Shown here piece after piece: positions 7,111 to 16,795 of a stretch of 21,057 nt of DNA; the stretch's first letter is position 1; every line of letters starts with the position of its first letter. The notes beneath the pieces are model-generated. The model saw only the letters and a list, made by a program, of their open reading frames with translations, made no database searches and was not told the origin of the DNA. The translations under genes and the position numbers were made by a program. The stretch comes from Finegoldia magna (GTDB lineage Bacteria > Bacillota > Clostridia > Tissierellales > Peptoniphilaceae): the NCBI RefSeq assembly GCF_018371055.1, contig NZ_JAGYZD010000008.1, positions 1 to 21,057 on the forward strand. The letters are read 5' to 3'.

Positions 7111-7375
7111 CCTTGTCTTGATCCTCCTTTTTTAAATTGTTTAACATATATCTTAGTTTCTTATCTGTTAAATTCTCTAATTGCAACTTTTTGTTGTATT
7201 TTTGAAGATGTTTAATCTTCTTTTTCTTTGGTTTTTCGATTTTACGTTGTTTTCCATCTACTACCAATACATAAGAATCGTCAAGAATTTCCAAAACCAT
7301 TTGTAGTTTGCCCATATCACGACCACAAGTACTTAAAACAACTTGTCCTGTTTCAAGTTTGTTGTATTGGCTCAT
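7091..7375 (-). CDS. KOW-domain RNA-binding protein
   Basis: The product is 94 aa from ATG 7375, with AAAAGG upstream inside the end of adk. The N-terminal half is a KOW motif (about residues 6-33: [25 protein letters not shown]), similar to the eukaryal/archaeal L14e-L6e-L27e fold. The C-terminal half is lysine-rich ([15 protein letters not shown]) and probably contacts RNA. Genes of this kind sit just before infA in many clostridia, often after map. Their exact role is not established; a ribosome-associated function is inferred from fold and place. It starts 5 bases after adk and overlaps infA by 20. Confidence 0.85.
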   Translation of the reverse strand: MSQYNKLETGQVVLSTCGRDMGKLQMVLEILDDSYVLVVDGKQRKIEKPKKKKIKHLQKYNKKLQLENLTDKKLRYMLNNLKKEDQDKDVQRSY

Positions 7376-7380
7376 TAATT

Positions 7381-8028
7381 CTAACCTTTTTTTAATTCTG
7401 TTACTAACTTATTAGTGATTTCATCTATTGGAAGAGTTCCGTCAACTGTGAATACTAAATCTTGTTTGTTGTAGAAGTCTACTAAAGGTTTAGTTTGTGA
7501 ATCGTAAACTTTAATTCTGTCTAGTACAGTTTGTTCTTTGTCGTCTTCTCTTTGGATTACTGGAGTTTGGCATACATCACATATCCCTTCAACTTTTGTT
7601 GGGTTGTTGTCGATGTGATAGCTTGCACCACAGTTTGGACATACACGTCTTCCTGAAAGTCTTTTTACAAGAGAATCTTTGTCAACGTCTATGTTTAATA
7701 CGCGGTCTAGTTTCAATCCTCTTTTAGCTAGTCCTTCATCAAGGGCTTCGGCTTGAGGAATTGTTCTTGGGAATCCGTCAAGTAAGAATCCGTTTTTGCA
7801 ATCTTCTTGATCTAATCTGTCCCAAACTATTTCTATTGTTAATTCATCAGGTACAAGTTTTCCTTCTGCAAGTAAGCCTTCAACTTTTTGACCTAGTTCT
7901 GTCTTTTCTTTGATATTTTTTCTGAAAATATCACCTGTTGAAATGTGAGGAATATCAAATTCTTCAATAACTCTTTTAGCTTGAGTTCCTTTACCTGCTC
8001 CCGGAGGTCCTAATAATATTAATCTCAT
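7381..8028 (-). CDS. adk: Adenylate kinase
   Basis: The product is 215 aa from ATG 8028 with AAGGAG upstream. It interconverts ATP + AMP and 2 ADP in the cytosol. The P-loop GPPGAGKGT is at 7-15, the AMP-binding helix region contains DGFPRT (84-89), and the long LID carries a structural zinc site with C130, C133, C150 and C153. The DRIKVYDSQTKPLVDFY segment is the family C-terminal signature. It starts 10 bases after secY. In most relatives map follows adk; here the KOW gene follows directly. Confidence 0.98.
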   Translation of the reverse strand: MRLILLGPPGAGKGTQAKRVIEEFDIPHISTGDIFRKNIKEKTELGQKVEGLLAEGKLVPDELTIEIVWDRLDQEDCKNGFLLDGFPRTIPQAEALDEGLAKRGLKLDRVLNIDVDKDSLVKRLSGRRVCPNCGASYHIDNNPTKVEGICDVCQTPVIQREDDKEQTVLDRIKVYDSQTKPLVDFYNKQDLVFTVDGTLPIDEITNKLVTELKKG

Positions 8029-8038
8029 TATAAACTCC

Positions 8039-9313
8039 TTACTTCAAAAATCCTTTATAGTGTTTCATAGTTAGCATACTTTCCATTTGTTTTACAGTAT
8101 CTAATACTACACCTACTACGATGATGATTGATGTACCACCGAATAGGATTTGTATTCCTATAGCTTTTGATATTAGCATTGGTGCTGATGCTACTAACGC
8201 TAATATGATTGCGCCTATAAATGTTACTCTATCAGAAATTTTCTTTAGATACATGCCTGTTGGTTTACCAGGTCTAATTCCCATAATGAATCCGCCATAT
8301 TGTTGCAAGTTCTTAGCGTATTCAACAGTATTGAACTGAATTGCTGAGTAGAAGAATGCGAATATTATAATCAATAACATGTTTACTATTGAAAAGATAA
8401 CTAACCCTGATGTTGTTTGTACTGTGAATATGTGGGCTAACCATAATGGCATGTCTTTTCCGAATAATAATGCTATTGTTTGTGGTAATTGTAAGATTGC
8501 TGATGCAAAGATTACTGGCATTACACCACCCATATTAACTTTGATTGGAATATGAGTTGATTGACCACCATACATTTTTCTTCCTACTACTCTTTTAGCG
8601 TATTGTACAGGAATTCTTCTTTCACCTTGGTTAATTAATACCACTACTACTAATATTATAATCGCTATTAGTACAAAAAGTAATATTTTCCACCAAGATA
8701 GCATTCCTTGTCTAGATTGATAAATCATTGTACCGATTTGTCTTGGCATATTTGAAATGATACCTATGAAAATCAAGATTGAAATTCCGTTACCGATACC
8801 TCTTTCAGTAATCATTTCTCCTAGCCATACTAGAAACATTGATCCTGCTACCAAGCTTATTAGTATAACAAATCCTGTTAAAAAGCTTTTGTCTACGATT
8901 GCTCTGTTAAATAAACCATTAACTGTAGCATATCCTTGAATGAATGCCAAAATTATACTACAGATTTTAGTGTATTTACCCATTCTCTTCTTTCCTTCTT
9001 CACCTTCACGAGTAAGCTCTCCTAATCTAGGAAATGCTACTGTTAAAAGTTGAAGAATGATTGAAGCGGTAATGTAAGGGTATATTGAAAGAGCAAATAT
9101 GCTCATTTGTCTCAATGATCCCCCACTCAATAGGTTCAATAAAGAAACTATTCCGCCTTCTTGACCGCTCATTATTTGTTTGATAATGGCCTTATCCATA
9201 AAAGGAACCGGTATTGCATTACCTAATCTAAAAACTACAATCATTAGTAGAGTAAAGCCGATTCTTTTACGAATGTCTAAAACCTTCCATGCGTCTTTTA
9301 AGGTTTTAAGCAT
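8039..9313 (-). CDS. secY: Preprotein translocase subunit SecY
   Basis: The product is 424 aa from ATG 9313 with GAGGTGA upstream. SecY forms the membrane channel for Sec-dependent export with SecE and SecG and would export the CWB2 and YkuD-like proteins nearby. About ten hydrophobic segments are seen. Signature stretches include the TM2 plug region (LLSGGSLRQMSIFALSIYPYITASI), RRIPVQYAKR in the cytosolic loop that meets the ribosome and SecA, and GIRPGKPT before TM9. The length is typical. It begins 1 base after rplO. Confidence 0.98.
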   Translation of the reverse strand: MLKTLKDAWKVLDIRKRIGFTLLMIVVFRLGNAIPVPFMDKAIIKQIMSGQEGGIVSLLNLLSGGSLRQMSIFALSIYPYITASIILQLLTVAFPRLGELTREGEEGKKRMGKYTKICSIILAFIQGYATVNGLFNRAIVDKSFLTGFVILISLVAGSMFLVWLGEMITERGIGNGISILIFIGIISNMPRQIGTMIYQSRQGMLSWWKILLFVLIAIIILVVVVLINQGERRIPVQYAKRVVGRKMYGGQSTHIPIKVNMGGVMPVIFASAILQLPQTIALLFGKDMPLWLAHIFTVQTTSGLVIFSIVNMLLIIIFAFFYSAIQFNTVEYAKNLQQYGGFIMGIRPGKPTGMYLKKISDRVTFIGAIILALVASAPMLISKAIGIQILFGGTSIIIVVGVVLDTVKQMESMLTMKHYKGFLK

Positions 9314-9314
9314 C

Positions 9315-9764
9315 TTAAATCACCTCTACCTTTCCTCCGGCTTTTGTAATTTTTTCTTCAGCTGATTTAGTAAATTTATTAGCTTTTATAGTTAATTTCT
9401 TAGTTAATTCTCCGTCACCTAAAATCTTAACGCCGTCTTTTGCCTTAACTGGCTTAAAGAATCCTGCGTTTGCTAGGATTTCTGGTGTTATTTCGTCTCC
9501 ATCTTCAAAACAATTTAAGTCTCTGATGTTGATTTCAGCGTATTGTTTTGCGAAGTGGTTTTTGAAGCCTCTCTTAGGAAGTCTTCTGAATAAAGGCATT
9601 TGACCCCCTTCAAATCCTGGTCTTACGCCTCCGCCTGATCTTGAGTTTTGTCCGTCTCTACCACGTCCAGCATTGTGTCCTAATCCTGAACCGTAACCTC
9701 TACCAACTCTTTTTCTTGCTTTTACTTCTCCACCTTTAGCAGGTCTTAAGTTGTGTAATTTCAC
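9315..9764 (-). CDS. rplO: 50S ribosomal protein L15
   Basis: The product is 149 aa with a GTG start (9764), preceded by AGGAGG with 7 bases of spacing. L15 has an extended glycine/arginine-rich N-terminal arm that threads into 23S rRNA ([22 protein letters not shown]) and a globular C-terminal half. Both are present and complete. It ends 1 base before secY, so their translation is probably coupled. Confidence 0.97.
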   Translation of the reverse strand: MKLHNLRPAKGGEVKARKRVGRGYGSGLGHNAGRGRDGQNSRSGGGVRPGFEGGQMPLFRRLPKRGFKNHFAKQYAEINIRDLNCFEDGDEITPEILANAGFFKPVKAKDGVKILGDGELTKKLTIKANKFTKSAEEKITKAGGKVEVI

Positions 9765-9775
9765 TATAACACCTC

Positions 9776-9958
9776 CTACTTAACTTCTTCTACGTCAACC
9801 ATGAATGCAATGTGTCTAATCATTCCACGAATTGCATCATTGTCTTCTTTGATTACTGATTGTCCGATTTTATGAAGTCCAAGGGCTTCACAAGTTCTAA
9901 TGTGTTTTTCAATTCTACCGATTTTGCTCTTTTTAAGAGTGATCTTTAATTTACTCAC
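9776..9958 (-). CDS. rpmD: 50S ribosomal protein L30
   Basis: The product is 60 aa with a GTG start (9958) and AAGGAGGG upstream. It shows the family pattern [25 protein letters not shown] followed by [20 protein letters not shown]30 is a small protein of the large subunit, present here in the bacterial short form. It lies between rpsE (13 bases) and rplO (11 bases), the normal spc order. Confidence 0.97.
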   Translation of the reverse strand: MSKLKITLKKSKIGRIEKHIRTCEALGLHKIGQSVIKEDNDAIRGMIRHIAFMVDVEEVK

Positions 9959-9971
9959 TTAAAAGCCCTCC

Positions 9972-10478
9972 TTATTTTAAAATTTCTTCTACAGACTTTC
10001 CTCTTAATTTAGCTACTTGTTCAGCTGTCTTAAGTGATTTAAGTCCTTCTACAGTTGCATTAACAATGTTTTGAGGGTTTGATGTTCCCAATGATTTAGA
10101 ACGAACGTCTTTGATACCAGCTAATTCACATACCGCACGAACTGGCCCTCCGGCGATAACTCCAGTACCTTCTCCAGCTGGTTTTAATAATACTCTACCA
10201 GCTCCAAATATTCCTGTTACTTGGTGAGGAATAGTTGTGTTTACGATAGGAACTGTGAAGATGTGCTTTTTAGCATCTTGGCTAGCTTTTCTAATAGCTT
10301 CTGGTACTTCTTGTGCTTTACCAATACCAACACCAACGTGTCCGTTTTTATCTCCAACTACTACAAGGGCTGCGAATCTAAAGTTTCTACCACCCTTAAC
10401 AACCTTAGCTACACGGTTAATATTTACAACTCTTTCTTCTAATTCTAAACCTTCTATTTCTTTATTTAAAAGTTCCAA
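9972..10478 (-). CDS. rpsE: 30S ribosomal protein S5
   Basis: The product is 168 aa. A GTG at 10499 is in frame, but the GGGAGG ribosome site lies downstream of it. The TTG at 10478, 9 bases after that site, is the likely start and gives the usual length. The N-terminal double-stranded RNA-binding domain ([21 protein letters not shown]) is followed by the S5 C-terminal domain ([17 protein letters not shown]). S5 lines the mRNA entry channel with S3 and S4 and affects fidelity. Confidence 0.96.
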   Translation of the reverse strand: MELLNKEIEGLELEERVVNINRVAKVVKGGRNFRFAALVVVGDKNGHVGVGIGKAQEVPEAIRKASQDAKKHIFTVPIVNTTIPHQVTGIFGAGRVLLKPAGEGTGVIAGGPVRAVCELAGIKDVRSKSLGTSNPQNIVNATVEGLKSLKTAEQVAKLRGKSVEEILK

Positions 10479-10498
10479 TACTAAATACCTCCCTTGCA

Positions 10499-10861
10499 CT
10501 AAAATTTAAGTCCGGCGCTTCTAGCACCTTCAGCTAATTCTTTAACTTTTCCGTGATATAAATATCCAGATCTGTCAAATACGCATTGTTCAATGCCTTT
10601 GTCGATAGCTCTCTTACCGATTAATTCACCAACAAGTTTTGCAGCTTCCATGTTAGATTTTGATTCGCCTTTGTAATCTTTATCTAATGTAGATGCAGCT
10701 ACTAATGTGTTGTGGTTAACATCATCGATTAATTGTGCATAGATGTTAGTATTAGACTTGAATACGCATAATCTTGGTTTTTCAGAAGTTCCTGTAAGGT
10801 TCTTACGAATACGTAGATGTCTTTTAACTCTATTTGCGTTTTTATCAATTTTCTTAAACAT
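10499..10861 (-). CDS. rplR: 50S ribosomal protein L18
   Basis: The product is 120 aa from ATG 10861 with AAGGAG upstream. L18 carries 5S rRNA into the large subunit together with L5. The arginine-rich N-terminus ([28 protein letters not shown]) and the C-terminal [36 protein letters not shown] match the family end to end. The stop TAG at 10499 lies 20 bases before the chosen rpsE start. Confidence 0.97.
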   Translation of the reverse strand: MFKKIDKNANRVKRHLRIRKNLTGTSEKPRLCVFKSNTNIYAQLIDDVNHNTLVAASTLDKDYKGESKSNMEAAKLVGELIGKRAIDKGIEQCVFDRSGYLYHGKVKELAEGARSAGLKF

Positions 10862-10875
10862 ACCTTACTCCTTTC

Positions 10876-11415
10876 CTACTTACCTGTTTTACCGACTTTA
10901 CGTCTAATATGTTCATCTTCATATCTGATACCTTTGCCTTTGTATGGTTCAGGTCCTCTTAAGTCTCTGATTTTTGCAGCATAGTTACCAACTTGTTGTT
11001 TGTTGATACCACTGATAACTAATGTGTGTTGTTCTGGAACTTCAACTGATATTCCTTCTGGATCTTCTTTTTCAATTGTGTGTGAATATCCCAAGTTTAA
11101 CACTAATTTTTTACCTTGTTTTGCTGCTCTATAACCAGTACCTTCTATAATTAAAGTTTTCTTATATCCTTCAGTAACACCTTCAATCATGTTAAAAACA
11201 AGAGTTCTTGTTAAACCATGAAGTGATTTGTGTCTTTTAATGTCTGAAGGTCTTGAAACTGTGATTGTATTATCTTCTACTTTGATAATCATTTCCTTTG
11301 GCATTTGTTCAACTAATTCACCTTTTGGTCCTTTTACAGTACACAAATTGTCTTCAGCTATTTTTACTTCAACGCCATTAGGAATTTCAATTGGTTTTAA
11401 TCCAATTCTTGACAT
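10876..11415 (-). CDS. rplF: 50S ribosomal protein L6
   Basis: The product is 179 aa from ATG 11415, 7 bases after GGAGG; a TTG two codons earlier is too close to the site. L6 has two similar alpha/beta domains and sits by the sarcin-ricin loop where elongation factors dock. [15 protein letters not shown] opens the first domain, and [26 protein letters not shown] near the end is the family's rRNA-binding signature. It lies 26 bases after rpsH. Confidence 0.97.
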   Translation of the reverse strand: MSRIGLKPIEIPNGVEVKIAEDNLCTVKGPKGELVEQMPKEMIIKVEDNTITVSRPSDIKRHKSLHGLTRTLVFNMIEGVTEGYKKTLIIEGTGYRAAKQGKKLVLNLGYSHTIEKEDPEGISVEVPEQHTLVISGINKQQVGNYAAKIRDLRGPEPYKGKGIRYEDEHIRRKVGKTGK

Positions 11416-11441
11416 GGTCAAACCTCCTTATAATGTTTGTG

Positions 11442-11837
11442 TTACCATACGTAACAAATTACTTCTCCACCAATACCTTCTTTTCTAGCAACTTTATCAG
11501 TTACAAGGCCTTTTGATGTAGAGACAATAGCAATACCAAGTCCGCCTAAAACCTTAGGAACTTCATTTGCTCTGGCATAGACACGAAGTCCAGGTTTAGA
11601 TATTCTCTTGATACCTGAAATTACTTTTTCTTCGTTAGGACCATATTTTAAATCTATTGTAATGATTCCTTGTTTACCATCATCAGTAACATTGAAACCA
11701 TCGATAAATCCTTCATCTAATAAAATTTGTGCTATTGATTTTTTGATATTAGATGCAGGAACTTCAACAACTTTATGTTTCGCATTAACTGCGTTTCTTA
11801 TTCTTGTTAGCATATCTGCTATAGGATCAGTCATCAT
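11442..11837 (-). CDS. rpsH: 30S ribosomal protein S8
   Basis: The product is 131 aa from the first of two adjacent ATG codons (11837), 8 bases after GGAGG. S8 binds helix 21 of 16S rRNA early in assembly; in E. coli it represses the spc operon by binding the rplE mRNA. The N-terminal [15 protein letters not shown] and C-terminal [26 protein letters not shown] motifs are intact. I see no obvious 16S-like S8 site in the short rplE upstream gap. Confidence 0.97.
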   Translation of the reverse strand: MMTDPIADMLTRIRNAVNAKHKVVEVPASNIKKSIAQILLDEGFIDGFNVTDDGKQGIITIDLKYGPNEEKVISGIKRISKPGLRVYARANEVPKVLGGLGIAIVSTSKGLVTDKVARKEGIGGEVICYVW

Positions 11838-11858
11838 AAAAGCTTCCTCCTTCCTTTC

Positions 11859-12044
11859 TTACCAGCTTGCTTTTCTTACGCCAGGGATTTCGCCTTTATA
11901 AGCCAATTCTCTAAAGCATATACGGCAGATGCCATATTTCTTTAAATATCCGTGAGGTCTACCACAAATTTTGCATCTGTTATATTCTCTTGTGCTAAAC
12001 TTTGCAGGTCTTTTTTGTTTTGCGATCATTGATTTTTTAGCCAC
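11859..12044 (-). CDS. rpsZ: 30S ribosomal protein S14, Zn-binding type Z
   Basis: The product is 61 aa with a GTG start (12044) and GGAGGAG upstream. It is the short, zinc-ribbon S14 with ligands C24, C27, C40 and C43 (CKIC...CRIC) and the C-terminal [12 protein letters not shown]14 sits in the small-subunit head with S3 and S10. The zinc form, together with the zinc L36 here, indicates that ribosome assembly in this cell depends on zinc; any zinc-free copies would lie outside the window. Confidence 0.97.
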   Translation of the reverse strand: MAKKSMIAKQKRPAKFSTREYNRCKICGRPHGYLKKYGICRICFRELAYKGEIPGVRKASW

Positions 12045-12056
12045 TAAAACTCCTCC

Positions 12057-12599
12057 TTATTTCTTAAATGGCATTCCCATTTTGTCTAATAATTCCTTAG
12101 CTTCTTCGTCAGTGTTTGCAGTAGTAACGACCACAATATCCATACCTCTAATTTGATCTACCATATCGTATTCAATTTCAGGGAATATTAATTGTTCTTT
12201 GATACCTACAGCATAGTTTCCTCTACCATCGAATGATTTAGAAGAAATACCTCTAAAGTCTCTTACACGTGGAAGAGAAATGTTCATAAATTTATCTAAG
12301 AAATCATACATTTTTTCACCACGTAATGTAACTTTAACACCAACATTCATTCCTTCTCTAAGTTTGAAGTTAGCGATAGATTTTCTTGCTTTTGTTACAA
12401 TTGGGTGTTGTCCTGTAATTGTTTCTAATTCTTTAACTGCGCTTTCGATAGCTTTAGGATTTTCTTTTGAAGAACCTAAACCCATGTTAAGCACGATTTT
12501 TTCCAATCTTGGAACTTGCATGATGTTTTCATATTTGAAACGTTCAACCAAGAAAGGAACAACTTCATTTGTATATTTTTCTTTTAATCTGGAAGTCAA
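12057..12599 (-). CDS. rplE: 50S ribosomal protein L5
   Basis: The product is 180 aa with a TTG start (12599), 8 bases after GGAGG; no ATG fits before the conserved N-terminus ([17 protein letters not shown]). L5 binds 5S rRNA with L18 and touches the P-site tRNA and S13. The core blocks [36 protein letters not shown] and [10 protein letters not shown] are present and the length is typical. It lies 18 bases after rplX. Confidence 0.97.
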   Translation of the reverse strand: MTSRLKEKYTNEVVPFLVERFKYENIMQVPRLEKIVLNMGLGSSKENPKAIESAVKELETITGQHPIVTKARKSIANFKLREGMNVGVKVTLRGEKMYDFLDKFMNISLPRVRDFRGISSKSFDGRGNYAVGIKEQLIFPEIEYDMVDQIRGMDIVVVTTANTDEEAKELLDKMGMPFKK

Positions 12600-12617
12600 G
12601 TTTATACCCTCCTTATG

Positions 12618-12926
12618 TTACTTAATAGTTTCGTTGTTAGATTTCATAAATCTAACTTTCTTACCGTCTTCAAACTTGTAACCTAATCTTGTGCCTTTCT
12701 TGTTTTTAGCATCATAATACATTACGTTTGAAACATCAATCGGAGCTTCTTTTTTGATTAGTCCGCTTTCAACACCACGTCCGTTAGCTTTTTGGTGTTT
12801 AGTAACTATGTTAACTCCTTCTACTACTACTCTATTTTGTTTGGCTAATACTTCAATAACATTTCCAGTCTTTCCTTTGTCTTTACCAGAAATAACTATT
12901 ACAGTATCTCCATTTTTAATCTTCAT
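12618..12926 (-). CDS. rplX: 50S ribosomal protein L24
   Basis: The product is 102 aa from ATG 12926 with GGAGG 11 bases upstream. L24 is one of the two proteins that start large-subunit assembly. Its N-terminal KOW motif is clear (IKNGDTVIVISGKDKGKTGNVI), followed by VEGVNIVTKHQKAN and a basic C-terminus. It lies between rplN and rplE, 18 bases from each, the normal order. Confidence 0.97.
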   Translation of the reverse strand: MKIKNGDTVIVISGKDKGKTGNVIEVLAKQNRVVVEGVNIVTKHQKANGRGVESGLIKKEAPIDVSNVMYYDAKNKKGTRLGYKFEDGKKVRFMKSNNETIK

Positions 12927-12944
12927 ATCTCTTTACACCTCCAA

Positions 12945-13313
12945 TTATAACACTTCAGGTGCCAATGAGATTATTTTCATGAAGTTATTGGCTCTCAATT
13001 CACGAGTTACTGAACCAAAAATTCTTGTTCCCACTGGATTTTTATCATCTTTTATAATTACAGCTGCGTTATCGTCAAATCTGATGTAACTTCCATCAGC
13101 TCTTCCCAATGGTTTAGTTGTTCTTACGATAACAGCTTTTACTACATCACCTTTTTTAACCATACCGCCCGGTTGTGCAGATTTAACTGAGCAAACTACG
13201 ATGTCTCCGATAGCTGCGTACTTTCTTTTAGTACCACCTAAAACTCTTATTACTAGTAGTTCTTTTGCACCAGAGTTATCTGCAACTCTCAAACGACTTT
13301 CTTGTTGAATCAT
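12945..13313 (-). CDS. rplN: 50S ribosomal protein L14
   Basis: The product is 122 aa from ATG 13313 with AAAGGAG upstream. L14 is a five-stranded barrel at the subunit interface; in other bacteria it is the docking site of the silencing factor RsfS. The family sequence is strongly kept: [19 protein letters not shown], the [20 protein letters not shown] stretch, and [25 protein letters not shown] at the end. Confidence 0.98.
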   Translation of the reverse strand: MIQQESRLRVADNSGAKELLVIRVLGGTKRKYAAIGDIVVCSVKSAQPGGMVKKGDVVKAVIVRTTKPLGRADGSYIRFDDNAAVIIKDDKNPVGTRIFGSVTRELRANNFMKIISLAPEVL

Positions 13314-13337
13314 AAAATTCTCCTTTCGTAATAAGAA

Positions 13338-13592
13338 TTACTTAGCTTTTTCTATAACTTCTACAAGTCTCCAGTTCTTTGTTTTAGAAAGAGGTCTTGT
13401 TTCCATTATTTTAACTTTATCGCCGATACCAGCAATGTTTTCTTCATCGTGTGCTTTAAATTTAGTTGTTTTTCTTAATTGTTTACCGTATTTAGGATCT
13501 TTGACAAGTGTCTTAACTTCTACAACAATTGACTTATCCATCTTATCTGAAACAACTATACCAACTATGGTTTTTCTCATATTTCTTTCCAT
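13338..13592 (-). CDS. rpsQ: 30S ribosomal protein S17
   Basis: The product is 84 aa from ATG 13592, with AAGGAGG 10 bases upstream near the end of rpmC. S17 is an OB-fold protein that binds the 5' domain of 16S rRNA as a primary assembly protein. [21 protein letters not shown] and [24 protein letters not shown] are the family landmarks. A second ATG at residue 5 is possible, but MERN is common in related S17 proteins. Confidence 0.97.
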   Translation of the reverse strand: MERNMRKTIVGIVVSDKMDKSIVVEVKTLVKDPKYGKQLRKTTKFKAHDEENIAGIGDKVKIMETRPLSKTKNWRLVEVIEKAK

Positions 13593-13597
13593 AATTG

Positions 13598-13804
13598 TTA
13601 AGCCTCCTTACCAATGTTTAGCTCACGTTCTCTAATAATAGTTTTAATACGAGCTATATCTTTTTTTACAAGTCCTATCATCATAGGGTTTTCTAATTGC
13701 CCAGTAGCTAATTGAAAACGTAGATTAAACAATTCACTTTTAGATTGTTCTAATTGTTTTTGTAAATCTTGATCTGATAGATTACGAATTTCTTTAGTTT
13801 TCAT
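13598..13804 (-). CDS. rpmC: 50S ribosomal protein L29
   Basis: The product is 68 aa. I place the start at ATG 13804 ([14 protein letters not shown]), the family N-terminus; the frame is open further up but only inside rplP. The gene overlaps the end of rplP by 11 bases, and its ribosome site (GGTGA, 5-6 bases away) is weaker than others in the cluster, so coupled translation with rplP is likely. L29 is a two-helix protein beside L23 at the tunnel exit. [19 protein letters not shown] is the signature. Confidence 0.96.
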   Translation of the reverse strand: MKTKEIRNLSDQDLQKQLEQSKSELFNLRFQLATGQLENPMMIGLVKKDIARIKTIIRERELNIGKEA

Positions 13805-14237
13805 CAGCTTCACCGTCCTTTTCTCCGAACTCTTCACGAGTTATAAATTTAGTTTTGATAGGTAGTTTGTGTTGAGCAAGTCTCATAGCTTCACGTGCTA
13901 CATCTTTAGGAACACCTGCCATTTCAAATAATACTCTACCTGGTTTAATTACTGCTACCCAATATTCCGGAGCTCCTTTACCTGAACCCATACGAATACC
14001 GATAGGCTTCTTTGACACTGGCTTATCTGGGAAAACTTTAATCCAGATGTTACCGCCTCTTTTTATATATCTTGTCATAGCACGACGTGCTGCTTCTATT
14101 TGATTAGCTGTTAACCAACAAGAACCTAACGCTTGTATACCATAATCACCGTAAGTTAAAGTATTGCCTTTTAATGCTTTACCTTTCATTCTGCCTCTGT
14201 GAACTCTACGGTATTTTACTCTTTTAGGCATTAACAT
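13794..14237 (-). CDS. rplP: 50S ribosomal protein L16
   Basis: The product is 147 aa from ATG 14237 ([19 protein letters not shown]), with GGAGG 9 bases upstream. L16 joins late and shapes the A-site tRNA pocket near the peptidyl transferase centre. The conserved [25 protein letters not shown] core and [12 protein letters not shown] are intact. The C-terminus carries a short acidic tail (EKDGEADEN). Its last 11 bases are shared with rpmC. Confidence 0.97.
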   Translation of the reverse strand: MLMPKRVKYRRVHRGRMKGKALKGNTLTYGDYGIQALGSCWLTANQIEAARRAMTRYIKRGGNIWIKVFPDKPVSKKPIGIRMGSGKGAPEYWVAVIKPGRVLFEMAGVPKDVAREAMRLAQHKLPIKTKFITREEFGEKDGEADEN

Positions 14238-14258
14238 AGAATATTTCCTCCTCTCGAA

Positions 14259-14993
14259 TTAGTTTTTAGCTGCTTGTGATTTACCTTTTCTGTTATTGTT
14301 TCTTCTTTTTCTGTTTTTGTCATTTTTTTTGTTTTTGTAAACAGGTAAATCTTCTTCTGTCATACCAGGTAACATTTCACCTTTGTATAACCAAACTTTA
14401 ACACCAAGCTTACCATAAGTTGTGTCTGCTTCTGCAAATCCATAGTCGATTGCAGCTCTTAGAGTTTGAAGAGGAATAGTTCCTTCGCTGTATCCTTCGC
14501 TTCTTGCCATATCAGCTCCACCAAGTCTACCAGAAACCATAGTCTTAATACCCAAAGCTCCTGCTCTCATGCTTCTTTGCATTGTTTGTTTCATTGCACG
14601 TCTGAAAGAAATACGTCTTTCTAATTGACTTGCGATGTTTTCTGCAACTAATTGTGCATCTAAGTCTTGGAACTTAATTTCTTCTACATTTATGATTAAT
14701 TTCTTACCTGTTAATTTTTCTAATTTATTTTTTAATTCTTCAACGCCAGCACCTTGACGGCCAATAACCATACCAGGTTTAGCTGTGTTGATAGTTACTT
14801 TAATTTTGTTTGATGCTCTTTCGATGGCTATACTGCTAATACCAGCGCTGAAAGATTCTTTCTTGATTAGTTCACGAATTTTGTGATCTTCTACTAAATA
14901 ATCACTAAAATCTTTTTTATCTGCAAACCATCTTGAATCCCAGTCTTTGATAACACCAACTCTTAATCCTTTAGGATTAACTTTTTGACCCAT
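14259..14993 (-). CDS. rpsC: 30S ribosomal protein S3
   Basis: The product is 244 aa from ATG 14993 with AAGGAGGAG upstream. S3 sits at the mRNA entry site with S4 and S5 and has helicase-like contacts to mRNA. It has a type-2 KH domain (about 39-109) with the GRQG loop at 78-81, then the S3 C-terminal domain (about 120-205, [29 protein letters not shown]). The last 25 residues are a very basic, asparagine-rich tail ([19 protein letters not shown]), longer than the minimal family and low in complexity. Confidence 0.98.
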   Translation of the reverse strand: MGQKVNPKGLRVGVIKDWDSRWFADKKDFSDYLVEDHKIRELIKKESFSAGISSIAIERASNKIKVTINTAKPGMVIGRQGAGVEELKNKLEKLTGKKLIINVEEIKFQDLDAQLVAENIASQLERRISFRRAMKQTMQRSMRAGALGIKTMVSGRLGGADMARSEGYSEGTIPLQTLRAAIDYGFAEADTTYGKLGVKVWLYKGEMLPGMTEEDLPVYKNKKNDKNRKRRNNNRKGKSQAAKN

Positions 14994-15004
14994 CAGACTC
15001 CTCC

Positions 15005-15343
15005 TTATAATTCTCTTTCTTCTACAACTACGCCAACATGACTTGATCTTTTAAGGATTGGATAAGCCATTCCTTTAGCTTTTGGTCTCCATCTTTTCAT
15101 TACTGGAGCATTATTAGCGTATGCTTGTGATACAAAAAGATCTTCTCTGTTTAATCCAAAATTGTGTTCTGCGTTTGCAATTGCTGAATTTAGCACTTTT
15201 TCTAAAATTCTAGCACCTTTTTTAGGAGTGAATTTCAATATAGCAAGGGCTTCATCAACTTGTTTACCTCTAATTTCTTTGCATATAAAGTTAACTTTTA
15301 GAGGAGAAATACGTACATATTTCGCTATAGCTTTAGCTTGCAT
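15005..15343 (-). CDS. rplV: 50S ribosomal protein L22
   Basis: The product is 112 aa from ATG 15343, 7 bases after GGAGG; another ATG two codons upstream is only one base from the site and is rejected. L22 lines the exit tunnel with a long beta hairpin (about [33 protein letters not shown]), the region where macrolide-resistance changes occur in other species. [25 protein letters not shown] is the family N-terminus. The hairpin has no visible insertion or deletion. Confidence 0.97.
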   Translation of the reverse strand: MQAKAIAKYVRISPLKVNFICKEIRGKQVDEALAILKFTPKKGARILEKVLNSAIANAEHNFGLNREDLFVSQAYANNAPVMKRWRPKAKGMAYPILKRSSHVGVVVEEREL

Positions 15344-15360
15344 TGTCATACCTCCTTATA

Positions 15361-15645
15361 TTAATTACGAACCTTACTCGTTTTTTCGTTTTTAATGTGA
15401 CCTTTGTATGTTCTTGTAGGAACAAATTCTCCTAATTTATGACCAACCATATCGTCAGTAATATAAACAGGTACATGCTTTCTTCCATCGTGAACTGCAA
15501 TTGTGTGACCTACGAAGTTAGGGAATATTGTAGAACGACGAGACCAAGTTTTAATAATCTTCTTTTCATCGTTTTTGTTAAGTTCTTCCACTTTCTTCAT
15601 TAAGTGTTCATCGCAGAAAGGTCCTTTTTTAAGTGATCTACTCAT
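15361..15645 (-). CDS. rpsS: 30S ribosomal protein S19
   Basis: The product is 94 aa from ATG 15645 with CGGAGGG upstream. S19 pairs with S13 in the small-subunit head. The strongly kept sequence [48 protein letters not shown] and [16 protein letters not shown] leaves no doubt. It is the middle gene of the rplB-rpsS-rplV trio, 12 bases after rplB. Confidence 0.98.
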   Translation of the reverse strand: MSRSLKKGPFCDEHLMKKVEELNKNDEKKIIKTWSRRSTIFPNFVGHTIAVHDGRKHVPVYITDDMVGHKLGEFVPTRTYKGHIKNEKTSKVRN

Positions 15646-15657
15646 TCTATCCCTCCG

Positions 15658-16488
15658 TTATTTCTTTCTTCTTCTTACAATGTACTTATTAGACTTTTTG
15701 TTTTTCTTACGAGTCTTAAGTCCAAGTGCTGGTTTACCCCATGGAGTTGAAGGAGCTGGTCTACCGATTGGTGCTCTACCTTCACCACCACCGTGAGGGT
15801 GATCTACTGGGTTCATTGCTGAACCTCTAACGTAAGGTCTCTTACCTAAGTGTCTGTTACGTCCAGCCTTACCGATTGTAACCAATTCGTGAGAGATATT
15901 TCCAACTTGACCTACAGTAGCTTTACAGTCAAGGTGAATTAATCTAAATTCTCCTGATGGTAATCTTAATTGTGCAAATTTACCTTCTTTAGCCATAAGT
16001 TGTGCTTCAGCACCAGCTGTTCTAACTAATTGAGCTCCTTTGCCAACTTTCATTTCAATGTTGTGAACTGTAGTACCTACTGGAATGTTTCTCAATGGAA
16101 GAGCATTACCAGGTACGATATCTACATCAGCACCACTTTCAACTACATCTCCAACTTTTAAACCTTGTGGTTGGATGATGTATCTCTTTTCACCATCTTC
16201 ATATTGTAACAAAGCGATGTTTGCTGTTCTGTTTGGATCGTATTCGATTGATTTAACAACAGCTTTAATACCATCTTTGTTTCTTTTAAAATCTATAATT
16301 CTATATTTTCTCTTAGCTCCGCCGCCTCTGTGACGAATAGTTACTCTACCATAAGAGTTTCTTCCGCCAGATTTGTTTAAGCTAACAGTTAATGATTTTT
16401 CAGGAGTAGTTTTTGTGATTTCATCAAATGATAAAACACTCATACCACGTACACCGGCAGAAGTCGGTTTATATTTTTTTATTGCCAT
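15658..16488 (-). CDS. rplB: 50S ribosomal protein L2
   Basis: The product is 276 aa from ATG 16488 with GGGGG upstream. L2 is needed for subunit joining and lies close to the peptidyl transferase centre. It has an OB-type N-terminal domain, an SH3-like domain, and the C-terminal signature with H230 and H232 in [15 protein letters not shown], corresponding to the essential histidine region of E. coli L2. The basic tail ([19 protein letters not shown]) is typical. Confidence 0.98.
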   Translation of the reverse strand: MAIKKYKPTSAGVRGMSVLSFDEITKTTPEKSLTVSLNKSGGRNSYGRVTIRHRGGGAKRKYRIIDFKRNKDGIKAVVKSIEYDPNRTANIALLQYEDGEKRYIIQPQGLKVGDVVESGADVDIVPGNALPLRNIPVGTTVHNIEMKVGKGAQLVRTAGAEAQLMAKEGKFAQLRLPSGEFRLIHLDCKATVGQVGNISHELVTIGKAGRNRHLGKRPYVRGSAMNPVDHPHGGGEGRAPIGRPAPSTPWGKPALGLKTRKKNKKSNKYIVRRRKK

Positions 16489-16504
16489 GTTTTTACCCCC
16501 TTAA

Positions 16505-16795
16505 TTACATTCCTTCGAAAAATTCAATTTCTTTTGAATCTTCTGTTAATGCAACTATAGCTTTCTTCCAATCAGATCTCTTACCACTGTGAGCGCCCAT
16601 TCTCTTAACTTTTCCTTTAACGTTCATAGTGTTAACAGATTTTACTTTAACATCAAAAATCTTTTCGATAGCGTTTCTGATTTCTATTTTATCCGCATTT
16701 TTATCTACTTTGAATACATATTTCTTTTCTTCCATTTTTCCCATAGAATCTTCAGAAATAATTGGTTTCAAAATAATATCATATGGTGATTTCAT
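16505..16795 (-). CDS. rplW: 50S ribosomal protein L23
   Basis: The product is 96 aa from ATG 16795, 10 bases after GGAGG. L23 is at the tunnel exit and is the docking point for trigger factor and the signal recognition particle. [54 protein letters not shown] is the family core. The start codon overlaps the rplD stop by one base (TAATG), a classic coupled junction. Confidence 0.97.
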   Translation of the reverse strand: MKSPYDIILKPIISEDSMGKMEEKKYVFKVDKNADKIEIRNAIEKIFDVKVKSVNTMNVKGKVKRMGAHSGKRSDWKKAIVALTEDSKEIEFFEGM

